Shown here piece by piece: positions 37,101-45,734 of a stretch of 64,000 bases of DNA. Positions within the stretch are counted from its first letter, which is position 1, and each line of letters opens with the position of its first letter. The stretch is from the NCBI RefSeq assembly GCF_000970085.1, contig NZ_CP009506.1, positions 1,178,001 through 1,242,000 of the forward strand, given 5' to 3'. Below the pieces are notes generated by a model. The model was not told where the DNA came from. It did no database searches and worked only from the letters and a program-made list of their open reading frames with translations. Origin of the DNA: Methanosarcina siciliae T4/M. Its GTDB lineage: Archaea > Halobacteriota > Methanosarcinia > Methanosarcinales > Methanosarcinaceae. A program made the translations under genes and the position numbers.

Positions 37101-37970
37101 AGAGCCTATCCGAAAAATATATGAATTCCGATTCAGGGTAATATTTTGTAGTGACAAAACGAAAAACGGGACACGACTACGAGATCTCTGATGAATTGTG
37201 GACTATAATAACAGCTTTACTGCCATTGCCCAAACCTAAAAAGAAAGCTGGAAGGCCGCGAGAGGATGATCGGAAAATAATGAATGGCATTTTCTACCTC
37301 CTTCGTACAGGTTGCCAATGGAAAGCGTTGCCAAGATGTTATGGAGCTCCAAGCACTGTACATGATCGATTTCAGGAATGGCAAAGATCAGGCTTATTTG
37401 ATAAAATGTGGCAATCAGGTCTGATGGATTATGATAAGGAAGAAGGGCTAGAGTGGGAGTGGCAAGCTATTGATGGAGCTATGACAAAAGCACCATTGGG
37501 TGGAGCTGGAACAGGAGCAAATCCTACTGATCGTGGCAAAAAAGGTACAAAAAGAAGTCTGTTAACAGACGGTAAAGGCATACCGCTTTCTGTTGTCGTG
37601 GATGGAGCTAATCGTCACGATAAAATGCTTGTGATAGGAACGTTTGATGCCATTATTATTGAAAGACCTTCGCATAAAGTAACTCAGAATATCTGCATGG
37701 ATAAAGGATATGATTTTCCTGATATCAGACAATTGGTAGATGATTACGGATATACTGCTCATATCAGGAAACGTGGAGAAGAAAACATCAGAAGAGATAT
37801 ACCAGGTTACAGGGCAAGAAGGTGGGTCGTGGAAAGGACACATTCTTGGCTGAATAGATTCAGAAGGCTGCTGATTAGATGGGAAAAGAAGATTGAGAAT
37901 TATCTAGCAATGCTACATTTCGCATGCGCATGGATAACTTTCAGAGCAGCAGGACTTTTCGGATAGGCTC
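37101..37970 (+). mobile_element. Intact IS5-family (IS427-like) insertion sequence
   Basis: An 870-bp element with perfect 15-bp terminal inverted repeats: GAGCCTATCCGAAAA at 37101-37115 and its complement at 37956-37970. It is flanked on both sides by TTA (37098-37100 and 37971-37973), a target duplication of the TNA type known for the IS427 group. It carries one intact transposase gene. Perfect ends and target duplication point to a recent insertion. Confidence 0.92.
37151..37966 (+). CDS. IS5-family DDE transposase
   Basis: 271 residues, single frame, starting at GTG 37151 and with its TAG stop inside the right inverted repeat. The N-terminal domain is DUF4096-like (ISDELWTIITALLPLPKPKKKAGRPREDDRKIMNGIFYLLRTG split across the first 60 residues). 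The catalytic core has Asp in QAIDGAMTKAP, Asp in VVVDGANRHDKM and Glu in RWVVERTHSWLNRFRRL. No frameshift is needed. Confidence 0.92.
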   Translation: MTKRKTGHDYEISDELWTIITALLPLPKPKKKAGRPREDDRKIMNGIFYLLRTGCQWKALPRCYGAPSTVHDRFQEWQRSGLFDKMWQSGLMDYDKEEGLEWEWQAIDGAMTKAPLGGAGTGANPTDRGKKGTKRSLLTDGKGIPLSVVVDGANRHDKMLVIGTFDAIIIERPSHKVTQNICMDKGYDFPDIRQLVDDYGYTAHIRKRGEENIRRDIPGYRARRWVVERTHSWLNRFRRLLIRWEKKIENYLAMLHFACAWITFRAAGLFG

Positions 37971-38006
37971 TTAATCGGGCAGTAACATGTTTGGCGTTAT
38001 TTGGTG

Positions 38007-38040
38007 AATGTGCCCGGTCAGTCGGGTACATTCTCTTTAG
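38007..38040 (+). terminator. Hairpin just downstream of the IS element
   Basis: AATGTGCCCG-6-CGGGTACATT pairs over ten positions with one G-T pair and is followed by TCTCTTT. It could terminate transcripts reading out of the IS or toward the converging gene. Part of the original locus rather than the IS. Confidence 0.4.
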
Positions 38041-38162
38041 CCTATAGTTATGGAAGATAAGAATAAAGTTCTCCTGCTTCAGCGCCTGCACCAATGACTG
38101 TGGAACCGGAATCTCTGAACAGAGAAATAAGGGTCGGAGTTAATCCTTTTTTAAAAGTATTT

Positions 38163-38843
38163 TCAAATCAAGCCTTTAGATTCCAGATACTCAAAGGCTT
38201 CTACTGCCCCTTTCCCAAAAGAGGCTTCAGTCACATAATCTGCAGCTTCCTTTATTTTCGTATCACCGTTTGCAACGGCAATCCCAAAACCTGCAGCCTT
38301 AAACATTTCTACATCGTTTTCTGAGTCTCCTATGGCCACAAAATCTTTAGCTTCAAGCCCCATCATTTCTGCAAGCTTCCGGAGGCCTGAACCTTTGTTT
38401 ACCCGGGTACTCTTGATATGGACTGCGTACTTGGTGTCAACCATTTCGACATCAAAGTTTTGAGTCTCGAGAAGGGATCTGGCTTTTTCGAGGTCAAAAT
38501 CCCGGCGGAGAGCAATCTCGGTTTTTCGGTAGAAAGGATCGAGTTTGGTGAGTTGGAAATGTTCGGATAGGAAAGAAAAGGCTTTTTCACATTCTTCCAG
38601 GCTTTCTTCAAAAGTGCCGTTCAGGTCGTAGCGGACGGTAACCGCGCCTCCGTTTTCGGCGACCACAGCCCCCTCAAGGCCAATAAGCTTTGATGCTGTC
38701 CTGGCATAACAGATGATGTTGCCTGTGGCAAGGACTACCGGGACTTTAAGAGAACGGATTTTTTTGACAGCTCCGAGGTGGAGTTCCCTGTTTTCGCAGG
38801 TAATCGTCCCGTCAATGTCAACGACAATAGCTTTGAATTTCAT
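38163..38843 (-). CDS. Archaeal phosphoglycolate phosphatase (HAD subfamily IIB)
   Basis: 226 residues from ATG 38843 (MKFKAIVVDIDGTIT); the upstream frame has no sensible N-terminus. Motif I is VVDIDGTIT and motif II is VPVVLATGN. The Lys region is ...RVNKGSGLRKLAEMMG and motif IV is VAIGDSENDVEMFKAAG. The C2B cap lies between motifs II and III. It matches the archaeal phosphoglycolate phosphatase type, which salvages phosphoglycolate formed during DNA repair or oxygen damage. Other sugar phosphates are possible substrates. Confidence 0.88.
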   Translation of the reverse strand: MKFKAIVVDIDGTITCENRELHLGAVKKIRSLKVPVVLATGNIICYARTASKLIGLEGAVVAENGGAVTVRYDLNGTFEESLEECEKAFSFLSEHFQLTKLDPFYRKTEIALRRDFDLEKARSLLETQNFDVEMVDTKYAVHIKSTRVNKGSGLRKLAEMMGLEAKDFVAIGDSENDVEMFKAAGFGIAVANGDTKIKEAADYVTEASFGKGAVEAFEYLESKGLI

Positions 38844-38956
38844 TGAAAAGAGATGGGAAAGGGGAGATAAAATGCTTCCCCATTCATAGTTTATAATTGA
38901 GCCATAGTTTATAATTGAGCTCAACTTTTACTGGTCTCTTTTTTTACCGGTCATGT

Positions 38957-39934
38957 TTACTGGTCGGTAAGCCCGGCTGTGGTGACTGCAACAACAGCTT
39001 CTCCTTCCGGGAGACTGGGAGAGTCCACGAGACGGATAATTCTCTTTTCCCCTTTGGACTTCCGCAGGTAGAGTCTGAAGGTTGCAGTGTGCCCCACGAC
39101 ATGTCCTCCGACGGGCCTTGTGGGGTCCCCAAAGAAGGCATCGGGTTTTGCCATGACCTGATTTGTAACAACCACGCAGGCATTGAACAGGTCTCCGAAG
39201 CGGAGCAAGCCGTGCATATGCTTGTTTAGCTTTTGCTGCCTGTCTGCAAGGGTTCCCCGTCCTACATATTCGGCCCTGAAGTGAGCCATAAGAGAATCAA
39301 CGATCAGGAGACGAACGGGTTTTCCCATTTCTTTGAGCTCGTTTGCCAGGTCTGTTGCAGAATCCACAAGGAGGATCTGATGATTGGAATTGTATGCCCG
39401 CGCAACATGGATGTTCTGCAGGAATTCTTCAGGGTCGAGTTCCATTCCGTACTTCTCGGAAAGCCCCTTTACCATCTGGGTTATCCTTTCCGGCCTGAAG
39501 GTGTTTTCAGTATCGATTATAATGACGGAACCATCGAGACCCCCATGCTCTCTGTCCATCTGGACATTCACTGCAAGCTGGTGGGCCACCTGGGTCTTTC
39601 CGGAACCGAATTCTCCGTACAGTTCGGTGATAGACTGGGTTTCTATACCCCCACCCATCATTTCGTCAAATTCAACACAACCGGTGGTAAGTTTGCCTAC
39701 CAATTTCCTTCTTTCAAGGACGAGATCTCCGGTCTCAAATCCTCCGATATCAGCAGCCTGCCTTGCAGCATTGATAATTTTTGCAGCAGTCGATTCCCCT
39801 ATTTCGGCTGTGTTTGCAAGTTCTGAAGGAGAGGCTACGGCCACGGCTTCAACGGTATTAAATCCGGCTTCTTTGAGTTTTTCTGCGGTTGCAGGACCAA
39901 CTCCTGCCAGTTCTTCAAGTTTGATTTCGCTCAT
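38957..39934 (-). CDS. radA: DNA repair and recombination protein RadA
   Basis: Archaeal RecA/Rad51 recombinase forming helical filaments on single-stranded DNA, 325 residues from ATG 39934, which has a GGAGAA site. The open frame runs upstream to 40123 but without homology. The N-terminal helix-hairpin-helix domain is LAGVGPATAEKLKEAGFNT. Walker A is GEFGSGKTQ, Walker B LLIVDSLMAHFR, and the L2 region contains NQVMAKPDAFFGDPTRPVGG. Likely promoter elements on the minus strand are near 39955-40015 (ATATATAC). Length and layout are typical. Confidence 0.97.
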   Translation of the reverse strand: MSEIKLEELAGVGPATAEKLKEAGFNTVEAVAVASPSELANTAEIGESTAAKIINAARQAADIGGFETGDLVLERRKLVGKLTTGCVEFDEMMGGGIETQSITELYGEFGSGKTQVAHQLAVNVQMDREHGGLDGSVIIIDTENTFRPERITQMVKGLSEKYGMELDPEEFLQNIHVARAYNSNHQILLVDSATDLANELKEMGKPVRLLIVDSLMAHFRAEYVGRGTLADRQQKLNKHMHGLLRFGDLFNACVVVTNQVMAKPDAFFGDPTRPVGGHVVGHTATFRLYLRKSKGEKRIIRLVDSPSLPEGEAVVAVTTAGLTDQ

Positions 39935-40232
39935 TACAGATTCTCCTGAATGCACATGTTTATATAGGGTGCATAATGGTTGTTTTCCAATAGTTTCGCA
40001 GGTATATATAGCTAGAGGAGGCGGGGTGAAAGTATTTTCAAATGCATGAAAAACACGTTGATAAATTAGAAAGAATCTTCCAAAAAAAAGAATAATAAAA
40101 GTTCTTTTCAGGCCCTTGAACATTCAAAAGAAAAGAAGAAAATAGATAAAAAAATAAAGAAAGCTCTCAAAAAGCCGAAAAAAACAGAGCAAAACCAAAA
40201 ATTCTTTTTACTTAGTAGAGTATCCTCACATC

Positions 40233-40703
40233 ATGCCAAAGGTCGCCGTAGGCGGTACGTTTCAGTATCTTCATGACGGACACGCCAGATTAATTGAAAA
40301 AGCATTTGAGATAGCAGGAAACGGAAAAGTCTACATAGGGCTTACCTCGGACGAAATGTTGCAAAAAGATCACAATATCGAGAATTATGAAAATAGGAGA
40401 GTCCGGCTGCTTGAGTACATAGATGAGATGGGGGTTCCGAAAGAAAAATATGAAATTACCAGGCTGAACGATCCCTGTGGCCCGACTATAGAGGAAGACT
40501 TCGACTACATAATAGTCTCCCCTGAGACCTACCCGGTTGCCCTGAAAATCAATCGAATCAGAGCAGAAAAGGAAAAAAAACCTCTTGAAATTGTGTACGT
40601 TGAATATGTAATGGCTGAAGACGGGACTCCGATTTCGTCCACAAGGATTTCAAAGGGGGAAATTGACAGGCACGGAAGACTGAAAAAAGAGTCTCATGCC
40701 TGA
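40233..40703 (+). CDS. coaD: Phosphopantetheine adenylyltransferase, archaeal type
   Basis: Nucleotidyltransferase of 156 residues making dephospho-CoA from 4'-phosphopantetheine and ATP, late in CoA biosynthesis. Motifs are GGTFQYLHDGHARL (HxGH-like nucleotide site) and ISSTRI (ISSTxxR-type signature). The archaeal form resembles the eukaryotic PPAT domain rather than bacterial CoaD. ATG 40233 lacks an obvious ribosome-binding site and a TATA-like stretch is close, so the transcript could be leaderless. Confidence 0.92.
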   Translation: MPKVAVGGTFQYLHDGHARLIEKAFEIAGNGKVYIGLTSDEMLQKDHNIENYENRRVRLLEYIDEMGVPKEKYEITRLNDPCGPTIEEDFDYIIVSPETYPVALKINRIRAEKEKKPLEIVYVEYVMAEDGTPISSTRISKGEIDRHGRLKKESHA

Positions 40704-40772
40704 AATTGCTGTGTTTTCAGGTATATCCTCCTTCAACAGGTATAAATCCGGATAGGGTTATAAAGTGGTAAT

Positions 40773-41105
40773 ATGCCCAGAGAATTCACACAAATGGACA
40801 TTGATATTTTTAACAAGCTTGCCCCCGAAGCAGGAGGAAACCAGATCTCAAAGGAAGCGGGGCACCATTTCCCTTTCATCCTGCGCCCGGTTTCACACAA
40901 GTTTGCCGAATCTCCGGAAGATTTCAGGGAAAGGCTCGAGAGACTGAACGCAGAAGAACTTGACTACCTTGTAGGGCTTGCCCTCGAAGGAAAGGAAGAT
41001 ATTCGATCCCTTGACGAAGACCTTGAGGAACTGGTTGCGGTAGTCGAGGAAAAATTGTCCCCTGAAAGAGCAAAACAGATAAAAGACCTGGTAGGAATTT
41101 TCTAA
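40773..41105 (+). CDS. Conserved hypothetical methanogen protein
   Basis: Small soluble protein of 110 residues rich in Glu, Leu and Lys, without membrane segments or cysteines. It begins MPREFTQMDIDIFNKLAP and ends in a predicted helical acidic region (LDEDLEELVAVVEEKLSPE). I do not recognise a domain. It follows coaD by 69 bp on the same strand, with TATAAAG and GGTAAT just upstream. Codon use matches neighbouring real genes, which supports expression. Confidence 0.7.
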   Translation: MPREFTQMDIDIFNKLAPEAGGNQISKEAGHHFPFILRPVSHKFAESPEDFRERLERLNAEELDYLVGLALEGKEDIRSLDEDLEELVAVVEEKLSPERAKQIKDLVGIF

Positions 41106-41202
41106 ACCGGAAAAATATTCGAAAGGGAGGGAGAAGAACAATCTCCCGAATCGAATGCCTTTTAAAAGGGACTTGAAATATATTTCTGAAATACATTTTA
41201 AC

Positions 41203-41266
41203 GATACGTTCTTGAAAAGATACGTTCTTGAAAAGATGCATTCTTAAAAAGATACATTCTTGAAAA
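41203..41266. repeat. 16-bp tandem repeat upstream of the endonuclease IV-like gene
   Basis: Four consecutive units of GATACGTTCTTGAAAA with one to three substitutions, ending immediately before ATG 41269. The repeat occupies the position where a ribosome-binding site would be, and none is visible. Confidence 0.85.
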
Positions 41267-41268
41267 AC

Positions 41269-42102
41269 ATGTCAGCTGATAAACTTTTTTTTGGGACTGC
41301 CGGAGTTCCCAGAAGCGCAAAAGCCAGCAATAGCCCTGCAGGAATTGAGCGAATAAGGGAACTCGGGCTCGACTGTATGGAACTTGAATTCGTGCAGGGG
41401 GTGCGCATGAGAGAGAAAGGGGCAGGAAACGTGCTGAACACTGCCAGAAAAGAAAACGTGACCCTGAGCGTACATGCCCCTTACTATATCAACCTGAACT
41501 CCCCGGAAGAAGAGAAATTAAAAGCCAGCGTGGAAAGGATTTACCAGGCTGCAAGGATAGGCAGCCTCTGCGGAGCAGAGTCGATAGTACTGCACGCAGC
41601 CTTCTATCAGAAGAGCGATAAACAGGCTGTCTACGAGAATGTCTCAAAAGCCCTCGGAGAGCTTGCAGAGCAACTCCGGGCCGAGAATATCCCCGCTGTC
41701 CTCAGGCCTGAGACCATGGGCAAACGTACGCAGTTTGGAACCCTTGAAGAAGTACTTGCCTTAAGTGAAGAAATCGAAGGGGTAATGCCCTGTCTTGACT
41801 TTTCCCACATACATGCAAGGGAAGGAAAGGAAAACTCCTATCCCGAGTTTAGGGCAATCCTCTCGAAAGTAGAAGACTCCCTTGGAAAAGAAGGGCTTGC
41901 AAACATGCACATGCATATCTCGGGAATAGAGTATAACAGAAACGGGGAAAAAAGACACCTGGTCCTTAAAGAGTCCGACTTCAACTACCCCGAGCTCTTA
42001 AAGGTTCTCAAAGAATTCGAGGTTAAAGGGCTTGCCATCTGCGAAAGCCCGAACCTGGAAGAAGATGCGCTTCTGTTAAAGAAGACTTACATGGAATTGT
42101 AA
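41269..42102 (+). CDS. Endonuclease IV-like TIM-barrel protein (AP endonuclease 2 family)
   Basis: 277 residues from ATG 41269; TTG 41260 is also in frame. The family pattern is visible in order: SVHAPYYINL, SIVLHAAFYQK (zinc-binding His positions), VLRPETMGK (Glu), CLDFSHIHAREG (Asp-His-His), LANMHMHISGIEYN and AICESPNLEEDA. These match the trinuclear-zinc ligands of endonuclease IV. The protein is likely to act on abasic sites, but related xylose-isomerase-like barrels make sugar or other chemistry possible. It lies directly behind a repeat and ahead of another. Confidence 0.82.
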   Translation: MSADKLFFGTAGVPRSAKASNSPAGIERIRELGLDCMELEFVQGVRMREKGAGNVLNTARKENVTLSVHAPYYINLNSPEEEKLKASVERIYQAARIGSLCGAESIVLHAAFYQKSDKQAVYENVSKALGELAEQLRAENIPAVLRPETMGKRTQFGTLEEVLALSEEIEGVMPCLDFSHIHAREGKENSYPEFRAILSKVEDSLGKEGLANMHMHISGIEYNRNGEKRHLVLKESDFNYPELLKVLKEFEVKGLAICESPNLEEDALLLKKTYMEL

Positions 42103-42104
42103 TC

Positions 42105-42246
42105 CTATAATTCCTTCTAATCTTAGAATTCCTTCTAATCTTAGAATTCCTTCTAATCTTAGAATTCCTTCTAATCTTAGAATTCCTTCTAATCTTAGAA
42201 TTCCTTTTGATTCTTATAATTCCTTCTAATCTTGTAATTCTTTCTA
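42105..42246. repeat. 18-bp tandem repeat after the endonuclease IV-like gene
   Basis: About seven units of AATTCCTTCTAATCTTAG, five nearly perfect, starting just after the stop codon. The units are contiguous, so not a CRISPR. Read on the minus strand they encode a short basic repeat with no start or homology, which I reject as a gene. Confidence 0.9.
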
Positions 42247-42310
42247 CAGCAGGCCACAATAATTTTTGGAATGTACAATAATTTTCGGATGAGAGCTTAG
42301 TTTAATCCAT

Positions 42311-43351
42311 CTACTGATCCTTCTTTTCTTCATTAAATTCGTTAACAGCTTTTGCCGTATTTTCAAACAGCCTGAAAGCAATATCCTGGTCCGGCCAGAA
42401 AGCCAGCCCGCAGTCCGGATTCGCATATTTTATGCGATCCCCGAGAACCGAATAAGCCGTATCAAGCCTCTTTTTGATAACATCCGGAGTCTCCAGTTCG
42501 GTTATGGTTTTTTGCATGTACACCTTTTCCTTCCAGGCATTAATCCCGTACTTTTCATTGACAATATTTACAAGACTGAAAATGTCGGTTCGTGCGATTC
42601 CGACTCCCACATAAGTATCCGAATCCTCCAGTACTTTCCTGTCCAGAAGATCAAGGTAGGAAGGGTTTCCCGCATACTCGAATCCTATGATATTGATAGG
42701 GGTCTCACATATGAGTTCATACTTCAATGGGGAATACACATGAATCTCCATATCCGCTCCCTCTTGCCGGGCATAGGTAGAGGCAACGGTAAGAGCCGAT
42801 TTGATATCAGCGTCAGAAAACTGAATCATATCGGTTAACCCCAGGCTGATTTCATCAAGAGCTATAACTTTAATTTTGAAATTCCTTGCTGTTTTAAATG
42901 CCTGCTTAACGAATTTCTCAACATCCTGTGCAAGGATATGGTATGCGTCTTCAAAAGCCGTTGCTCCGAACGCCTGAAGATACAGATCCGTTGGGCCTGC
43001 AATACAGACCCGTACTTCAAGGGTTTTTCCGGTCTCTTTTTTGTATTGTTTTGCGACTTCATCGACTATTTCCAGTTCAAGGATCTTTGCATTCTCCTCT
43101 TTCAATACATAAGGCTCAGAACAGTTTTTTTCGTCTTTTATGATATCGAGAAACTGGCCTATCATATCTCTAAACTGAGGATATGTGGGAACGTGCACCC
43201 CAACATCTATTTTTCTCTGGAGAGCTTCACCTATTATTGAAAAGAGTTTTTCGTCTTCATCTCGATTTTCAGCTGCAGCCTTTACCCACTCCCTTGTGAC
43301 ACCTTCAGGTGTGGGAAGGCTGCCTTCATCGATAAAAATAATCTCCTGCAT
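42311..43351 (-). CDS. MetE-like (UROD/MetE superfamily) methyltransferase
   Basis: 346 residues related to the C-terminal catalytic barrel of cobalamin-independent methionine synthase, lacking its N-terminal half. Family traits are IFIDEGSLPTPEG at the start, VCIAGPTDLYLQAFG, DEISLGL, and NPDCGLAFWP with the zinc-ligand Cys near the C-terminus. Archaeal short MetE proteins transfer methyl groups from a corrinoid protein to homocysteine. At the usual HxC zinc motif this sequence reads IHVYSP, so one expected Cys is absent. A methyl transfer role is likely; methionine as product is not certain. Flanking genes give no clear pathway link. Confidence 0.72.
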   Translation of the reverse strand: MQEIIFIDEGSLPTPEGVTREWVKAAAENRDEDEKLFSIIGEALQRKIDVGVHVPTYPQFRDMIGQFLDIIKDEKNCSEPYVLKEENAKILELEIVDEVAKQYKKETGKTLEVRVCIAGPTDLYLQAFGATAFEDAYHILAQDVEKFVKQAFKTARNFKIKVIALDEISLGLTDMIQFSDADIKSALTVASTYARQEGADMEIHVYSPLKYELICETPINIIGFEYAGNPSYLDLLDRKVLEDSDTYVGVGIARTDIFSLVNIVNEKYGINAWKEKVYMQKTITELETPDVIKKRLDTAYSVLGDRIKYANPDCGLAFWPDQDIAFRLFENTAKAVNEFNEEKKDQ

Positions 43352-43731
43352 GTCCTGTATTAAGAGAGCTGAAGTTTTATAGATATTGAAATTTTTCGGG
43401 CATTACAATGCAAATTTTTCTAAATTTTACTCAGCTGGTAGCTAAAGAAAGAAGTCGCAAATCAGTTTATGTTATCAGTTTATGCTCAATCGGTTTGTGC
43501 TTATTTAGATTTGGCACACCTTTACAGATGATCTGCATATATAAAAGTGTCCAGAAGTAAGTCGAGTACTTTTTTAATTCATTTTTTAGACCTGTTTTGT
43601 GATCAGTTTGTAAAAACGACTTACTATCTAAACTTTCTAACATATATAACATCAAAGGTCCCGTATATTGTTCAAGAAAATATGCAAGAAACTATTCTAG
43701 CAAATCTGCTTGAAAAGGCAATTCCCATCTA
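43352..43731. other. Intergenic region upstream of the MetE-like gene, no gene
   Basis: About 380 bp, AT-rich. The promoter for the minus-strand MetE-like gene should lie here. A TATA-like string TATATAAAAG at 43538-43547 is on the plus strand. No convincing ORF. Confidence 0.35.
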
Positions 43732-44031
43732 TTATTGAACTCCGCTCCAGCTGTACTGTTTACCACTATACTTTTTCTCACCTTTTGTATACCAACGCTT
43801 TTTCAAGTCTGCATATTTTTCCTTATAAATCAGTATCAGGTAGACTCCAGACAGGCCCACGAGAGCATAAACCAACCTTGAGAGGATTGATTTCTTGCCA
43901 AAAAGAGTTGCTACCAGATCGAAATTAAGGATCCCTACAAGACCCCAGTTCAAAGCACCTATTATTACTAACAGTTTGGATAGAAGCTTCAGTTCAGACT
44001 TATCCTTCTTCACCAGACCTTTCGAATACAT
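43732..44031 (-). CDS. DUF378 (YuzA-like) small membrane protein
   Basis: 99 residues from ATG 44031, with GGGAGGT upstream; the frame also opens at 44049. Two hydrophobic segments: LLVIIGALNWGLVGIL, typical of DUF378, and LVYALVGLSGVYLILIY. A basic C-terminal tail (KKRWYTKGEKK) follows. Function of the family is unknown; the protein probably sits in the cytoplasmic membrane. It stands alone. Confidence 0.75.
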   Translation of the reverse strand: MYSKGLVKKDKSELKLLSKLLVIIGALNWGLVGILNFDLVATLFGKKSILSRLVYALVGLSGVYLILIYKEKYADLKKRWYTKGEKKYSGKQYSWSGVQ

Positions 44032-44361
44032 ATTTACCAGACCTCCCACCGTAAAGCATTGAGAAAGGACAGCTTATTTTTGGTTGGAAAATTTTGATCG
44101 CAAAATTCAGATCATTAAAATACCAGATACCCTGCCCCCTCAAACAATGTTGGAGCTAAGATATTATTAATTTATTCCTCAAAATGGTCATCATTGTTTT
44201 TCAGGAAGGAGAGAAGTTTACTCAAAAAAATTCCCCAATATTCAAAATAATATAATAGTGTTCAGAGGAACTTGATTAGTATTCAAAGAACCTGACAAAA
44301 AATAGGAAATAAATGGAAAATCGCTGAAAAAAGAAAATGAAAAAATGAAAAAATGAAAAAG
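44032..44361. other. Intergenic region, nothing recognised
   Basis: About 330 bp between the DUF378 gene and cbiO. A-rich repeats (AAAAATGAAAAAATGAAAAA near 44335-44360) lie just after the cbiO stop on its strand, where they read as a T-rich tract and could assist termination. Confidence 0.35.
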
Positions 44362-45723
44362 TTAGATTTTAAGCATTTCAATGCTTTCATCGGTCTCTTC
44401 AATCCATTTGAATCCGCCTTCCCTGTTAACAACGCCCACGGAAAATTCGATCCCGCTTTGGTGCACATACTCCCTAACCCTTTCAAGGGCATGGTCCACC
44501 ATTCCGCCTGAAGTGAGGATCAAAAAGCGTTTTCCGCTGAGAGCCATAAGGATCGACTTGTCTATGACACCCGAAATCACATCCAGATGGATTCCGTCCT
44601 GTTCGGCAAGGGTCTTGCTTTGTCTACCCATTGCCCCAACAGAGACGATTTCCCCGTCTTTAATGATCTGCCTGACCTCCGCCAGAGAATAATTGTCCAT
44701 GTCATAGATCAGCACTCCACCGGCTTTGATCCCTTTGCGCCTCAGTTCAACAATGGCCATGCCGTCAGGGTAGATATGCAGGACTGTAGCATTAATCGCT
44801 TCATAAGGGGCTTGGGTCGCATATTCTCCATACATAACCCCGATATTCAGGCTGTCTCCTTCCCGGACTCCTGGAGGGATCTCAACCCACATCAGATCAA
44901 GTGGCTTTAAAGTGTTGACAAGCTCAGGTACATTCTTGGGGGATTTTTTGCCGTATGCTAACCCTCTCCTCGCAATTTCATGGTAGATCTCAAGAGTTGT
45001 GGGCTGACGCAGACTTGCTTTTTTAAGGAGCTCCTGCTCTTTGAAGACCTCCACGGGGGTTCCCTGCCCTATGAGCTTACTGTTTGACATGAGGTACACA
45101 TAGTCAGACCAGCGGTAAGCAAGGTCCACATCGTGGGTGGAAATGATTATCGTACTTCCTAACTGGTTGAATTCATTGAGCAGATCTATGATTTCGTCCG
45201 CTCCTACAGGGTCAAGATTTGAGAGAGGTTCGTCAAGGATGATCACTTCTGGCTCCATGGCCATCACCCCTGCAATTGCAACTCTCTTCTTCTGCCCTCC
45301 GCTCAGGTGATGGGGGGGCTTATCCTTCAGGTGGGTAAGCCCTACATGCTCAAGGGCATGCTGTACACTGGCATCGACCTTTTCTTTTGGATAATCCAGG
45401 TTTGCAGGCCCGAAAGCCACGTCCTGGTATACTGTGGGGGCAAAAATCTGGTCATCGGAATTCTGAAAAACGATTCCCACAGACTTCCGGATTTCCCGGA
45501 GGGACTTTGAGTCGTACTTAAAAGGAGCTCCGTGGAAAAAGATTTCACCTCCCTGTGGTTTTAATGTCCCGTTCAGAAGCAGGAAAAGCGTGGACTTTCC
45601 GGAGCCGTTTTGCCCTACAAAGGCGATCTTTTTTCCTTTTCCGATCTCGATATTTATGTCCTGGAGAGCGACAGTCCCGTCCGGGTAGGTGTACTTAAGG
45701 CCCCTGGTCTCAAGAATGATCAT
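44362..45723 (-). CDS. cbiO: Cobalt/nickel ECF transporter ATPase CbiO with extra C-terminal domain
   Basis: 453 residues, much longer than the usual ~280. The N-terminal ~275 residues are a normal energy-coupling-factor ATPase: Walker A GQNGSGKST, signature HLSGGQKKRVAIAGVM, Walker B VIILDEPLSNLDP and H-loop ISTHD. The C-terminal ~165 residues (from about VPPGVREGDSLNIGVMYG) form an additional mixed alpha/beta domain that I do not recognise, possibly regulatory. It is the last gene of cbiMNQO, 11 bp after cbiQ. The complex imports cobalt for cobamides or nickel for F430, hydrogenase and CO dehydrogenase. Confidence 0.9.
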   Translation of the reverse strand: MIILETRGLKYTYPDGTVALQDINIEIGKGKKIAFVGQNGSGKSTLFLLLNGTLKPQGGEIFFHGAPFKYDSKSLREIRKSVGIVFQNSDDQIFAPTVYQDVAFGPANLDYPKEKVDASVQHALEHVGLTHLKDKPPHHLSGGQKKRVAIAGVMAMEPEVIILDEPLSNLDPVGADEIIDLLNEFNQLGSTIIISTHDVDLAYRWSDYVYLMSNSKLIGQGTPVEVFKEQELLKKASLRQPTTLEIYHEIARRGLAYGKKSPKNVPELVNTLKPLDLMWVEIPPGVREGDSLNIGVMYGEYATQAPYEAINATVLHIYPDGMAIVELRRKGIKAGGVLIYDMDNYSLAEVRQIIKDGEIVSVGAMGRQSKTLAEQDGIHLDVISGVIDKSILMALSGKRFLILTSGGMVDHALERVREYVHQSGIEFSVGVVNREGGFKWIEETDESIEMLKI

Positions 45724-45734
45724 GATCTGTTACC

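Noticed and set aside
39935..40123. N-terminal extension of RadA
   Set aside because: The extra residues lack homology and cover the promoter; ATG 39934 has a ribosome-binding site and gives the standard length.
42105..42246. Possible CRISPR array or repeat protein in the 18-bp repeats
   Set aside because: Units are contiguous with no spacers, and the minus-strand frame through them has no start signal or homology.
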